This document shows, piece after piece, positions 34,374 to 46,173 of a DNA stretch of 64,000 bases. A model generated the notes under the pieces. That model worked only from the letters and a program-made list of their open reading frames with translations. It did no database searches and was not told the origin of the DNA. The stretch covers positions 310,400,250 through 310,464,249 of the forward strand of contig CATIUR010000001.1 of the NCBI GenBank assembly GCA_949592205.1. Direction: 5' to 3'. Source of the DNA: Helichrysum umbraculigerum. Taxonomy: Eukaryota; Streptophyta; Magnoliopsida; Asterales; Asteraceae. A program made the position numbers and the translations under genes. The first letter of the stretch is position 1. Each line of letters opens with the position of its first letter.

Positions 34374-35031
34374 GCTTCCACATTGCTTCGGTGGTTAGGA
34401 TCTAAACCATTGTAGAAAGTGCACAATTGTGCAGACTTATCGAGTCGGTGATTGGGGCATTTCTTCAAGGCTCCTTTGAATCGTTCCCATGCGGTATATA
34501 ATGACTCATCGAAAGCTTGTCGAAAGTTCATGATGTCATTTCGGAGTTTGGTATGTTTAGAGGGCGAAAAGTACTTGGTTAGAAACTTTGTCGCCATCGC
34601 AGTCCATGAAGGGATAGAGCCGGTCTCTAAACCTTCAAACCATGTTTGTGCATGATGGGTGAGCGAATAAGGGAAAAGGTATAAACGGATTGTATCTTGG
34701 CCAATTCCGTTTTGCTTGTAGGAATTTGAAAGAGAGATGAACTTGTCGAGGTGAGAGTTTGGGTCATCACTAGGCAATCCATGGAATTGACAGTGGTTTT
34801 GGATTAACTAATGATGTGGTGTTTAAGCTCGAAAGATTGACCAGGGGTTTCGGGGTAGAGAATTGGTCCTCCTCTTCCTTCGATAGAGGGTTTACTGTTA
34901 TCAGCGAGAGTGATGCGTTCAGCCATTGCTTTCTTAAGTGCAGATCGCTTCTTTTCTCGTCGAATAGTGCGTATTATAAGTTCTGTATCGGGAAAGTTAA
35001 ACAGTGGTGCAGATCTAGGGGAATAGGTCAT
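34374..35031 (-). pseudogene. Gag N-terminal half of element F
   Basis: The first frame starts at ATG 35031 and stops at 34804. The Gag core then continues in the neighbouring frame (34777 to 34374: LPSDDPNSHLDKFI, AQTWFEGL, FYNGLDPNHR), matching the retrotransposon Gag domain of Athila/Tat-type elements. The break at about 34805 is a small frameshift. The core ends at the junction with element C. The middle of Gag expected before the tail at 23956 is absent on both sides of C, so a deletion accompanied loss of C's LTR end. Confidence 0.85.
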
Positions 35032-35162
35032 ACACTAAAAGAAAAGACAATAAAAGAAAATAGACAATAAAGGAAATGTTTTTGTGTTTTTTTTAAAAGG
35101 TTTTATCCTAAGGGTTTACTAGAAAACGGGATCGGTTGGGCCTCGGTATCGGACAGTTAGTC

Positions 35163-35180
35163 TCCCCGGTAGCGGCGCCA
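35163..35180 (-). other. Primer-binding site of element F (tRNA-Asp type)
   Basis: The minus strand reads TGGCGCCGCTACCGGGGA, which differs by two bases from the tRNA-Asp complement TGGCGCCGTTGCCGGGGA used by Athila elements. It lies a few bases inside the 5' LTR. Confidence 0.85.
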
Positions 35181-35626
35181 AAAACTTGTTGACGCGTCTT
35201 TTTACGGACGATCAACGGATGTTTAAAAATTTATAATTGCTGGGGTCTAAGTGTAACTTATTGATACTGAACCTAGGGTTAGTATGTGATAAGTTGGACC
35301 TAGAGTCGTTCTTAAAGAGAAACTGAATTGAAACGGAGGTGATCCAATCAATCTTGCTTTTCTAGTAAATGTTTTAAAAGAGTGCGTTGGGGGGTTTTGG
35401 TTCAGTTGACTAAGTAAACTAAATAAAGTGAATAAAATGTAATGAGATGTCAGATAATGCAAAGTAGTATTTGTTGTGAGTTCGTTAGCTGATAATCATG
35501 GGATGATGACTCTTACGGGAAAACGATTAACTAAATTGGGTTGCTTACAGGATTCATTAACTTATGGTATAACCAATAGATTCCTTATCAGTCGGTGTTC
35601 AACTAATATGTCACGAGGAACTAAGG

Positions 35627-38110
35627 TGTGACACCCCCAAATTTAATGATTTGCGGAAGCTTGATTTGGGTGTCACTAATCAATATACAAAGCACATAAG
35701 ATATAATGAACGACCACTATATGCGTCGTTTTAAACTTGTATAGATAAAGTAAATGTTTACATCAAAATATAGTTACATTAGCTCGATTCCTGAAATTGA
35801 GAGATTACATAGCATAATTACTTTTACAAAATATAATAATGCAGTCCAATCTCTAGTTGTATTTATGCTGACTCGAGCTAATATTTCTTGCTTGTGCAGC
35901 CAACCTACTGCTGGGTACCTGTGATAAATACTAAAATGGGTCAGCGAAAACGCTGGTGAGCTCACAGGTTTGTATGTCAATGTATAGTTGTCAGAACCGC
36001 AAGATTTATATTGAATTTAAAATGCAATTAAGCAAAATAAAAGTTATACTGTCCATGAGCACATAGTCTGAGCTTAACTTGATTTGTCAGGCCCACTTAA
36101 GGAAACCTAACTTGAAATGCCTCCTACGAGTGCCTAATCAACACTCGTCTTCCCAAATGCTAATACATCCGTTTGACCGGTTAGTGCGTGCTAACCCGGA
36201 TGAGGATTGTCAATCCCATATGATATCATATACTAACATTCACGCTAAAATATTAGAGACTATGCTTATGGAGGACTTTAAATTGATTAGCTTGAAACTC
36301 ATGTAGTATTTGAAGTTTGGCACTTGCGTTCTACTTGTAAAACAAAATCGAGTAGTAATATCACACCCCTAGTTGTAAAGCAGTGAAAATGGGGCTATGA
36401 AACTCACCTGAGTCTTGGAGTGTTTAAGTTAATAAACTTGAAGTAATTAGCTGTGAGTTGATGTCCAAAGACTTGAAACCTGAATGTGTCCACGACACTT
36501 GATTGTTATTAATTGTACCGGTATCTCGAAAGACTACCTTTGTAGTTGTTATTTAATTATATATGTCCAAATTACTACGATTTGGTTGATTAATTGTTTT
36601 GTTTCAAGTTACTACGACTTGATTGACTAAATTATCCAAGTTACTACGACTTGGTTGATTGAATAATCTGTTTTGTAAGTTTTGAAAATGTGTACGGCCC
36701 GTTGGTGACGGTTTGTAATAATAATAATTCTAAAATGTTGACTTTGCTACAGTACTGCTACAGTACTGCTACAGTAAATTTGACTTTTTTGAACAGTAAC
36801 TTTGACTTCAAAATTCTGGTTTTTCTGTGTTTTGCGACACAACATGCGACACAAAGATTTGACATGCGACACAATGGTTGTGTCGCAGACGTCATGCGAC
36901 ACAAGGATACGACACAGGGACTGTGTCGCATCGAATATGAAATGCTAATTTAATAGCGACATAGTGGTTGTGTCGTATAGAAATACGACATAATTTGCGA
37001 CATAGTGTACGACACAATATTGTGTCGTATGGGTTACGACGTTAACGGTTTGGTACGACACAAGATGCGACATAACGGGTTTTATGCGACATAGTATGCG
37101 ACACAATGCTTGTGTCGCATAGATGAACATCAGCCCAGAAACTTGCGGCTGACGAGATTTTCAACCTCAAAACCCAAATTAAACTCGTTTTCCAGCTGTA
37201 AAATCATGTTTCTTTCATGTATTTGGACATATATAGTTAAATACAACATTATAACACTAAAACAAACACACATTTGATAGATCTAAGAGTTTTTATAAAA
37301 ATCCTTACAATCGAATTTTGAAGCGATTTGAGGCCGAAAATGATGTTGTTGCTTTTGTTAATCTTGTTCCACTTGTAGTGAGGATTCCGAAAATGAAATT
37401 TTTGAGGGTCGATTTGGTGATTCCGAAATTTGGTGATGATTTGGTTGAGAGTGTTTTAGTTGTGTGTGTGTGTTTGGTTAGATGAAATGAAAAAGAGGAA
37501 GGAAGGTGGATGATGATAGGGGCTGCATTTTTGGAGGGTGGGGGCCCACCAAAGTGTGGGTCTCCATCTTTTTAAATTCTGTACCCGCGCTCCGTGCGGT
37601 GTTCATTTTTTTTTTTTTTTTTTTTTCCGATTGTTTAAACGTTTAAATAATTTTATGAACATTGAATTATAATTTGTAAAACCCGGATATTTATCTAATG
37701 TTTGCCTTGAAGTATTTCACCAATTTCTTAATACTTGAGTTATAATTATAACTTAGTTTGTTTTGCTTTGTTTGCGCGTTTACTACTTTAATCGCGTAGA
37801 CTTCGTTTGTACATTATGAACTTGACTTGAGATATTCTCCAAATAATATTCTTGATATAATTGCATTATCAAATAATGTTACATTATTTAATTAAATTGT
37901 TCACCAACGTCCGCATTTTATTGAACCGAAATACATTCGATTTGAATTGAGCGCGATTTAATCAAATCGTTTACTTGTACATATATATTCAACAAACAAT
38001 ATATACATATATATATTAATTGATACAGTAATTAGCCTATCAAAGCACTAATTACACATATAAACACTTGATTAGGCACTAATCACTAGTCCTAATTTGA
38101 CGGTGTCACA
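35627..38110 (-). repeat. Solo LTR S3 (Tekay-like, minus orientation)
   Basis: TGTGACACCC...GTGTCACA, flanked by the perfect duplication taagg (35622-35626 and 38111-38115). The partner LTR of element F at about 17250 is the unoccupied site. The sequence is related to the element D LTR over its first ~1 kb. It carries ACTACGACTTG hairpin units (36543-36670), a palindrome array (36833-37120) and a 25-base T run near 37607. There is no primer site or coding region. Confidence 0.92.
36833..37120. repeat. Palindrome array, GCGACACAA type (S3)
   Basis: Hairpins include 36865-36887 (10-bp stem TGCGACACAA, loop TGG) and 37096-37120 (ATGCGACACAA against TTGTGTCGCAT). Partial units TACGACACAA and GCGACATAG lie between. 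It is 1.0-1.3 kb from the LTR 5' end. Confidence 0.85.
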
Positions 38111-40135
38111 TAAGGTATCATGATTCTGACCAGACAGACGATGCTCAACTCTCCACACTCTCCTGTGAGGGAGTCAGTGGCCCATATTATTGAACGTATT
38201 CGCTCGTGGGCGAAGAAATAGAGTAGCAAGACCATAACATGTCTAGCCGTTCTTAATACCACAACGATTATGAATCCATTAAACAATTAACTTAGAACTT
38301 GTGTCCGGACTTATTTAATCAATTTCTACCAATGAAACTTAAGCGTGATAAACGAGGGAAAGCATTTAGGTTTCTTGCATACCGTACTTTAGGTTTCATG
38401 GTTTTAGAAAAAAGTATCGGTTTAAGTTGGATTTCAAACTTGCCTTTCTTAATACAATTAACAAATCCCTAGGTTTTCGTAAATGATCATTTAGCCTATA
38501 GCCTACCTAATCTAATCTAATCTAAAATAAAACAACTAATTAAAATGCTGGCGGCTTTTTACAGAAAGTCAAACCCAGACCATGTCGGAAAATACTATGG
38601 TAGCTCACAACGTATTTAATCGTTTACCGATGTTTCCGTTGTGAGTTTAATTGCTTCGCGATGTTTACATGATAAGTACATTGTGATCGGAAGTGTACAA
38701 TACTCATGGCAAGTCCACGTAATCACATTGCATTTTTATAATGCTTGCATGACGTTACAATTAAAAACATAGTTTTTACACAGATCAATATTGACCGAGT
38801 TTTGAGGTTCGCGACTCCTCTTTACAAGGTTACAATCACGTTTGTTAATCGAAAGTCGAATGTAAGTTTTAGGTTTAAAATCACAAGATAAGTCCGTTCA
38901 CAAAGTTTCCAATTTTATAACGTCGATCCATAATACAACTACCTTCGGTCGTTACCGGCTTCCATATATTTGTACTATGCTCAAAAGCATTTCCAATACT
39001 GTACCGAGTAATCAGTCGAATCGGGGCCGTCGTATTATTTCACAACGTATTTAAAGTCATCCCACAATTATATATACTAACTACATCACAACAAATACAA
39101 TAGTGATCTACTCGCTAATCATGGCATAAACGATCTCTAACATAATTAAAGCAAACATATTTAATTAAGATAGATAAGGATAGAAATAACCGAGATTAAT
39201 ATGCGAGAAGGAATAGACTTGAATTAATGAGCGTAACTCCAAGCGTACACCAAAGATTACAAAACGTTCCTAGCTTTCTTTCTACTCTAAACAAAGTGAT
39301 AAACTAATCTAATGCTAAATTTAAAGTAAGAAAGTAGAGTGAGAAAGTAAGAAAGTAATATGACTAGTGCATATGGGACATCTTGAAATGAAGCCTTATG
39401 CCTCCTATTTATAGGAGAGGTTTGGCTCACATTAGCATCAAGAGGTGCACATTAGCGTAATGCGGGTAAAAAGGTGCACCAGGTACTGTACAACGCGGAA
39501 AGGTGGTGCACCGGGTACCGGAATTAGCCAAAAAAAGGAAATCGGGGCGGGGGACAGCAGGCCGGCGACGCTCTGCTGCTGGCCAGCGGCGGCTGGGTGG
39601 TGGCCGACGGCGGCTGGCTGCCACCCGCCCCGTTTCGCCGTCTTTTGCTTCGTTTCTTGATTCGTGCGTGTTTTCTTCGTTATGCGCCCGTTTGAGTTGA
39701 TTCCTTTTTTGTTGGATTCGTAATTCAAAAACGAAGATTTTGACATAAGATAGCCCCTGAGATGAGGTCCCTAACTCCAGATATAGCGTACGAATCATTT
39801 GGATCTTTCGGCGGGCGTAGAATCTTCATTCTTTATCCGTTTTAGTTGATTCTTCTTCTGTTGGATTTGTATTTTGAAAACGAACATCTTGGATAGAATG
39901 GATGTCGGTGAAGGGCATTTTGGTCTTGAAATCTCGTTTTGATGCCTTGAATCTTCAAACGTGTGTGGAATCTTCGTTTTTCATCCGTTTTTCTTGATTT
40001 TTATCGTGCAATCTTGTTTTGACCACCTTGGCATAATGTCATTGATTTGAACCATATTTGAGTTCAAAATGCCAAGAATCGTTCCAGAATGAGAGAGATA
40101 TCGGTAGTAAAAACGTGGCTTTTTACACGATATCA

Positions 40136-41457
40136 CCTAGTGTTGCCATAAACATAATGCTTAAAACTTGATTTTCACTAAGTATTGAACTTGAGTAACA
40201 ATTTATTACAACAACGTGACTACAGATGATATATACTAATGCATAGTATACAATGAAACAAACCTAATAATAATGTCTTAACACATTATTATTACGAACT
40301 TTCACCGACGGGTCGTACACGTTTTTAATAAACAACTTACTTTGAACATACTAGTTGAGTGAACTAGCATAGGTGGACATTAACCCTCCACCTACACGAT
40401 TAACCTATGTGGACTTTAACCCTCCACTTACATAGATGGTCTTTGAGACATCTACTTATACACAACCGTATACGTTTAGGACGTTAGAAGGTTGCACGTG
40501 GGAACACATTGCTTGCTTACTTGATTACGTGTTAGCTGTTTGTTAAACTCAGGTGAGTTTCATAGCCTCTTTTTAGTTGTTTTAAACTGTTTTGGGGTGA
40601 GAATATATACAGAAACTTTTACAGATTTTACTTATGATTGCTAGAAACAGAAACATAAACTTAAACAGAAATAGAACATATACTTGTTGCATGAGTAGCA
40701 GAACTAATCCACCAATAAGACCTCAATTTCATGGTTCGTTAATTTCATAAAGCGCAAATAATTATGAATAGATCTATTGGGATTGACAATCACATCCGAG
40801 CTGGTCGCTCCAACTAACCCACGGGCGCATAATTATTTGATTCAGGATGTTTCCCGGATTAGACACATAGAGGCAACAGAATTTGTTAAAGCTTCGAATA
40901 CATGAGCTCATGGCAATAGTACACAGGACTATAGTTTTACAAAACTATAGTATACAGAAACTTGATTTTTTGGAAACTTCGTATTACAGAACTATACAGA
41001 ACTTTATTATTCAGAACTCTATTATTCAGAAACTTTACTATGTTACCAAACTTATTTATACATAACTTTATTTCACAAACAGAAAACCTTGTGTTTAGAT
41101 GTTTCCTTTACATATTAAACCTATGAACTCACCAACTTTATGTTGTCCTTTTAGTATGTATTTCTCAGGTAACCCTCCGTAGTAGAAAGCTTTTGGCTTG
41201 CTTAGCTCGAGTCACATTGTTTTCAAACATCAAGGAACTAGATTGCATTCCTATATTTTGTAGTTATAGCTATGTAATTTTACTTATATTATGCGAACTC
41301 CAGATGCTTCTGTAAACATTTGACTTATGATAATGTAACTATTTTTCAAACGTTTCATGTAGAGGTCGTTTGCTTTAATCTTGGTGTAGTGATATTTGAT
41401 TTGGTCGGCGCCCCAGTGACTCCTCATACTTCCGCTGGGTGTTTTAGGGGTGCGACA
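40136..41457 (+). repeat. 5' LTR of element B, segment 3
   Basis: Resumes the B LTR after F and ends GGGGTGCGACA next to a primer site. It resembles the end of A's LTR (for example around 41120-41180 and 11700-11760) but is clearly diverged. Confidence 0.9.
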
Positions 41458-41460
41458 GAT

Positions 41461-41472
41461 TTGTATCAGAGC
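41461..41472 (+). other. Primer-binding site of element B, one mismatch
   Basis: TTGTATCAGAGC instead of TGGTATCAGAGC, three bases after the LTR end. One substitution in the iMet primer site probably weakens priming. Confidence 0.85.
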
Positions 41473-41728
41473 CTAAGGTTATAGCGAACTAGGATTGCAT
41501 TAGTGACCTAGTCTATAACCGTTAGGTTAGTATTCCTCATTTGGTATGACTGCTTCAGCAATTGCATCATTTGAATTTAATTTAACATAGTCTGATCAAC
41601 TATGTACAATTAAAGAAGAATCGATGTAAGACCTGAAATGGTTATAGTGAATGGGAATACATTAGGAAACGTAGATTTGTGATAGAAAAGGGACTAACCC
41701 TTATACGTGCTTATGTGCTAGGTTTTTA

Positions 41729-41771
<43 letters not shown>

Positions 41772-42555
41772 ATATATATAACTTTACGAATACGGACTTA
41801 TTTGACACACTTCATGACAACCACTCCTACAACTATGTCACCTGACCCAGAAAATGAGACTCAAAACTTACCTAATACTGTGGGGACTTCCACGGTACCA
41901 CTTGCCCAACCCTATCGGGCAACTACATAATCGAACATGACTCACTTGAGGAGAATCCACCTGAGGATTCGCCAACCAAAAAAGTGACATCTACTTCACC
42001 CTCTTCCTTCCACTCTCATTATAATCGTTCGGGAACACGTAAGGAATTAGAACCTTGCGAGAATTCGTCATCTAGGCGCGTTACATTTACCCCGTCTACT
42101 TCACACTCTTCCTTTCCACTTTTATCGTAGACCTATGAATCGCGTGTGTTACACACGACTAGAAGGACGGACATACCACCTCGAACCAGACCATATCATA
42201 TCTACACTACTAAAGGCGGTACTTGCAACTACGGGACTACCCACTATTCTTACCAAACGTTTATTCATTTCGACGCATGGTCATGATTGACTACATTAAG
42301 AACACTACCCGGTCATCTTTGTGACTACTTTTCGAGTCTATGAAGCCCACCACAGTTTGTAAGACTCTTTCCAGATGTAACAATGACCGACACATTTTGT
42401 TGCTCCTTGATTTGAGTATAAAACTTACTTCTTGCTTTACCAATCAACATACTGTGAACATCCATATTACCTCTTTATATGTACCTGGCGATACACCTGC
42501 GATAAAGTTTACAACAAAATCTCATTTGTCTCTCATTTTTTTTTATGTTAGAATC
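41473..42555 (+). other. Leader of element B
   Basis: Homologous to A's leader but without the 151-codon ORF; the break falls near 42330-42350. It holds a (GT)n microsatellite at about 41728-41762 followed by GCGCGC. No gene is supported before the Gag ATG. Confidence 0.75.
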
Positions 42556-43605
42556 ATGGCACCGAAACGACGACCAATGAGCTCCGAGGAAATCGCTCAA
42601 CTCGTTGCCCAAGGGGTTCGAGACGCTATGGCAACATACGAAGCAGCCTGAAACAATCCTAATCCCAACCAAGGGAATCCCGGGGGTGCAGCCAACAACC
42701 CACCCGTAGCCAAACCGTGTACTTACAAGGATTTCATGAATTGCCAACCCCTAAGTTTCACAGGCACCGAAGGAGCCATCGGTCTGATGCGATGGATTGA
42801 AAAGATGGAATCTATCTTCCATATTTGCAACTGCACTGAGGAAAACAAGGTCAAGTTCTCTACCTGCACCATTTATGAAGGTGCACTCACCTGGTGGAAC
42901 TCCTACGCTCAGACTCAGGGAATTGATGCCGCCTATCAACTTCCTTGGGAAGAGATGAAGAATATGTTGAGGGAAGAATACTGTCCTCGAGAGCAACTAC
43001 AACAGCTCGAGGAGGAATTCTGGAACCTCACTGTTCAAGGAAATGATATCACCAGTTACATCACCCATTTTCACTAGTTGGCTCTTCTATGTCCATCCAT
43101 GGTAGACCCCGAGTACAAACGAATAGAAAGATACATCTGGGGACTCCCAGAGAAGATCCAGGGTAACGTAACCTCCTCCAAACCCGGAACCATTCAAAGT
43201 GCCGTCCGTATGGCACACGAGCTTATGGCACAGATTGTCCGTCGTGGAACACCCACTGAGAAAAGCACCGGAGATAACAAAAGGAAGTGGAACGGAAACA
43301 ACCACCAAAATTAGGATCAACAACAAACAAAGAGGCCAGGAACTGTCAAGGCCTATGCTACTGGATCCGAGGGGAAGAATAGTTATGAAGGACACAGGCC
43401 TTACTGCCCCAACTGTAATCGTCATCAAGAAGGCCGCTGTAGTGCACCTTGTGGGAAGTGCAAAATTGTTGGACATCAGGCTAAAGATTGCAAGTTTCCC
43501 ACCACGGCTACCAACTCTAATGTTCCAAGAACTTGTTTCGAGTGTGGCGACGTGGGACATTTCATGAGAGATTATCCGAAACGGAAAAACAGAAATAACA
43601 ACTAG
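42556..43605 (+). pseudogene. Gag of element B, with in-frame stops
   Basis: One frame from ATG 42556 (MAPKRRPMSSEE) to TAG at 43603-43605, interrupted by TGA at 42649-42651, TAG at 43075-43077 and TAG at 43312-43314. Recognisable parts are the Gag domain (LTWWNSYAQ near 42890), a CPNCNRHQEGRC segment, the zinc knuckle CGKCKIVGHQAKDC and a second knuckle CFECGDVGHFMRDY whose last Cys is now Tyr. The product would package the RNA. With three stops and a damaged knuckle it is dead. Confidence 0.9.
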
Positions 43606-44160
43606 AACAGCAACACTTGATAGGACCCATAACATTGTTATGGGTACGTTACCACTCAATAACTCGACTTTTTTCAATCTTATTCGGTACTGAATTACAC
43701 AATCACACCCCACCGACTTAGAAGCTAAGTATAATGCAGAAATAATAGATTGATTTTTGGCCGTGTAATCATAAATTAGAACCTCACTTTGAAATTTGCA
43801 GATAAAACGTTTCTCCCTAACCTTAATAAACCATCGAGATCGAAATTTCCCTTCCCTTTCCTTTCTCGATGCTGTCTAAGAATTCAGTTAGAATCGTTGC
43901 TACGAGAACCCATTCGTATTCTTACTATTACCAGTGGAACTTTTATCCAACAAGGGGAGAAATGTGAAACAAGATCACTTCGTTGAGGAACCTACAAAAA
44001 ACCAAGAACCTAGACCATGATGGCTTACCCATCATCAAGGCCCGGTGAATCTCAAGACGAGTCCCTAAATTCACTTGTGGATAAGAAACTCAGATACGCT
44101 AGAAACACACACTTACTTCCTCACAGACCCCACACAGACCGTGACCATAAGCAAATTCCT
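43606..44160 (+). pseudogene. Decayed protease remnant of element B; rest of pol deleted
   Basis: Weak protease traces remain: a VMGTLPLNN-like segment at about 43638-43670, KFADKTF near 43787, and IQQGEKCETR near 43946-43975, equivalent to the region before RT in elements C and D. Frames are broken and the D(T/S)GA site is not legible. RT, RNase H and integrase are absent, and the sequence runs into the polypurine tract. Confidence 0.65.
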
Positions 44161-44174
44161 CTAACAAGAGAGAA
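44161..44174 (+). other. Polypurine tract of element B
   Basis: CTAACAAGAGAGAA precedes the LTR start. It is less G-rich than the tract of A, suggesting decay. Confidence 0.7.
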
Positions 44175-45130
44175 TGTGACACCCGGCAATTTAGGTTAAC
44201 TGTTAAACCTAAGCTAGGACCCTAATTACTTGTATTTAGTTTGTATTAGGCTAAATATTTATAATTACTTGTATATTTGAATATACACTTACGTGATTAC
44301 GATTTTATTTGTAATTACGCAAAACGACCGGACGGAGTCCGACTATTAATACGACGTTGGTGAAAACATTTCTATAAATAACATAAATCTATTTTATAAT
44401 TAAATAGTAGTTGTTTACACATATATTATTATTACGTATAATAATACACGAAAAAGTTAGACGTTTTGTGTAAAAGGTAACAAACGCGGCGAAAATGCGC
44501 AAACTGAACTAGACAACCAAACGAAGCCCAATTAATATTTCGATAACTCAAAATAGAGTATTTTAAATAATACTTCAATCGAAAAATATCTCAGATAAAT
44601 TGTTAGTTAAAAACGAACCAAATAAGCATTTAGCGAATAACCGAATAACGAAAATAACAGGTAAACGACCACAGTACGTAACACAATTTGGGAATCAAAA
44701 ATTAACACACCCACATGATGGGACCCACTCTTAAAAATGTGCATTTGACCAAGATCCCTTCCCATGGGCAACCATGTGCACACCAACTCTTCCTTCCACT
44801 TAAAACTCATGCATTCATGCAACCTCATCATTCTACACTTCACTCAATCTTCAAGTTTCCTCCACCTTCACTCTAACTCCCATTTCCTCTCTCTAAAATC
44901 TGAAGAACTCAGCCTCCATCACCACCACAACCACCACCATTAACCACCAAGTCACCACCATTAACCACCCCTCAAATACTTAGCCATTTTTTAAGATTTT
45001 TGCAAGGAAATAAAGCTAGGGAACACTACATCTCAAATCAGTCTTTCCTCCTTCAAAACATCATTGTGAGGACTCATTTCTACCTTCATCTATGTATATT
45101 TACTTGCTATTAAGTTCACTCACAAGTATT
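44175..45130 (+). repeat. 3' LTR of element B, first 0.96 kb
   Basis: TGTGACACCCGG... aligns with 12191-12334 and 14725-15540. It contains the empty target site of S2 (44311-44320) and the CGGACGGAGTCCG repeat (44329-44341). It is cut by Copia element G after gtatt. The rest lies beyond the window. Confidence 0.92.
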
Positions 45131-45705
45131 TGTTGAGACATAGATTGTGACTACAGATCTAGCTTGTAATAGGACTGGTGTAATTATTATCTTGTTTGTA
45201 TATTGGTTTAGATTTGTAAATAAATGATATTAGTTTTGATATTAATATTCGTTAAATATATTAGTTTGTTAAAGTGTTAGAAGAATATCGAATACGAACT
45301 AAAGTCATAGGCTTGGTCTTGCGAGTTGAGAACTGAACTCGCAATAGCGATATTGATAGCGAACTGAGCCGAGTCATTGGGCTGACTTGGGCTGCGAGTC
45401 GAACTGAACTCGCAGGCCCAGCGGCTGCGAGTTGAGACGAGATATATATATGTTTTGAATTCGTGAAAAACATAACTTTGGAAGAACTTTTGCGATCTGA
45501 TCTTCACCCCTGCGAATTTATATCCAGAGAAAAACCATAGACTAACGGCTAGGCTTTGACGGTATACGTTTAAAGCAAAGTTATTAGTTAATAATTGTAT
45601 AAACGCGAACTTATTCGTTATAGTAATATATAACACGTATTGAGGGATTCCGCACCTTAATACTACAGATAACGAAGTTATCGATCCTAGAACTAGGGAC
45701 TTACA
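45131..45705 (+). repeat. 5' LTR of element G
   Basis: TGTTGAGACA...GGGACTTACA, 575 bp, ending two bases before the primer site. It contains two 8-bp-stem hairpins, 45320-45343 (TGCGAGTT/AACTCGCA) and 45392-45415 (CTGCGAGT/ACTCGCAG). Confidence 0.82.
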
Positions 45706-45707
45706 TC

Positions 45708-45719
45708 TGGTATCAGAGC
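45708..45719 (+). other. Primer-binding site of element G (tRNA-iMet type)
   Basis: TGGTATCAGAGC, a perfect iMet complement. Confidence 0.93.
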
Positions 45720-46173
45720 TTTCGGGCTAAATACGAGTAAGTTCGAGGTTTTCGGGTTTATATCACGTGATTTAGGGTTGTTTTGACGTGCATAAGTGTG
45801 TAAAAACAATCAAAATCATTCTCTGGACATTTTTGGGTTTGTTTACAGTCGAAATCTACTGATTTTAACGTAAAAATACCTAAAACTTTCGTTTTTGGGT
45901 TTTTCAGCCGTTTCGCGAGTTGAGATTAGGGTTTCAGCATAGTCTGCGAATCGAGTTGAACGTGCGATTCCAACTGAGTTTCGCGAGTCGAAATTAGCTG
46001 CGAATCAAGATCTCTAGCGAACCGAGATCACTTGTGAATCGACATCTTTCGCGATCCGAACTGAGATTGGCAAACTGAGTTTTGCGAATCGAGCTAAGAT
46101 TGCGAGTTGAATTGAGTTCCTGCGAATCGAGTTTTTCTGAATTCGCGAAGACAGTTTGACTTTTGAATTTACG
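45720..46173 (+). repeat. Leader of element G with GCGARTCGAG-like repeats
   Basis: Between about 45914 and 46145 roughly ten to twelve copies of a decamer close to GCGAATCGAG or GCGAGTTGAG occur, spaced 15-35 bases. No tandem period and no open frame explains them. Related motifs recur near 53875-54010. Confidence 0.75.

Larger units (their letters stand above)
16815..40135 (-). mobile_element. Element F: non-autonomous Athila-like Gypsy element with a novel ORF in place of pol
   Basis: Flanked by a perfect 5-bp duplication cctag (16810-16814 and 40136-40140). After removal of element C and solo LTR S3 it is about 10.4 kb, with two 2.46-kb LTRs and 5.5 kb internal. On the minus strand the order is LTR, tRNA-Asp-type primer site, gag, protease, acidic linker, unknown ORF, long 3' non-coding region, polypurine tract, LTR. 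No RT, RNase H or integrase motif is visible between the protease and the 3' LTR. The LTRs differ by only about 1-2% by eye, so it moved recently, presumably using enzymes from another element (inference). Confidence 0.9.
35187..40135 (-). repeat. 5' LTR of element F, interrupted by solo LTR S3
   Basis: Pieces 35187-35626 and 38111-40135 together match 16815-19270. The TATA box is at 39403-39413 (minus strand) and the GC-rich block at about 39530-39650. The outer end is followed by the target duplication cctag. Confidence 0.92.
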
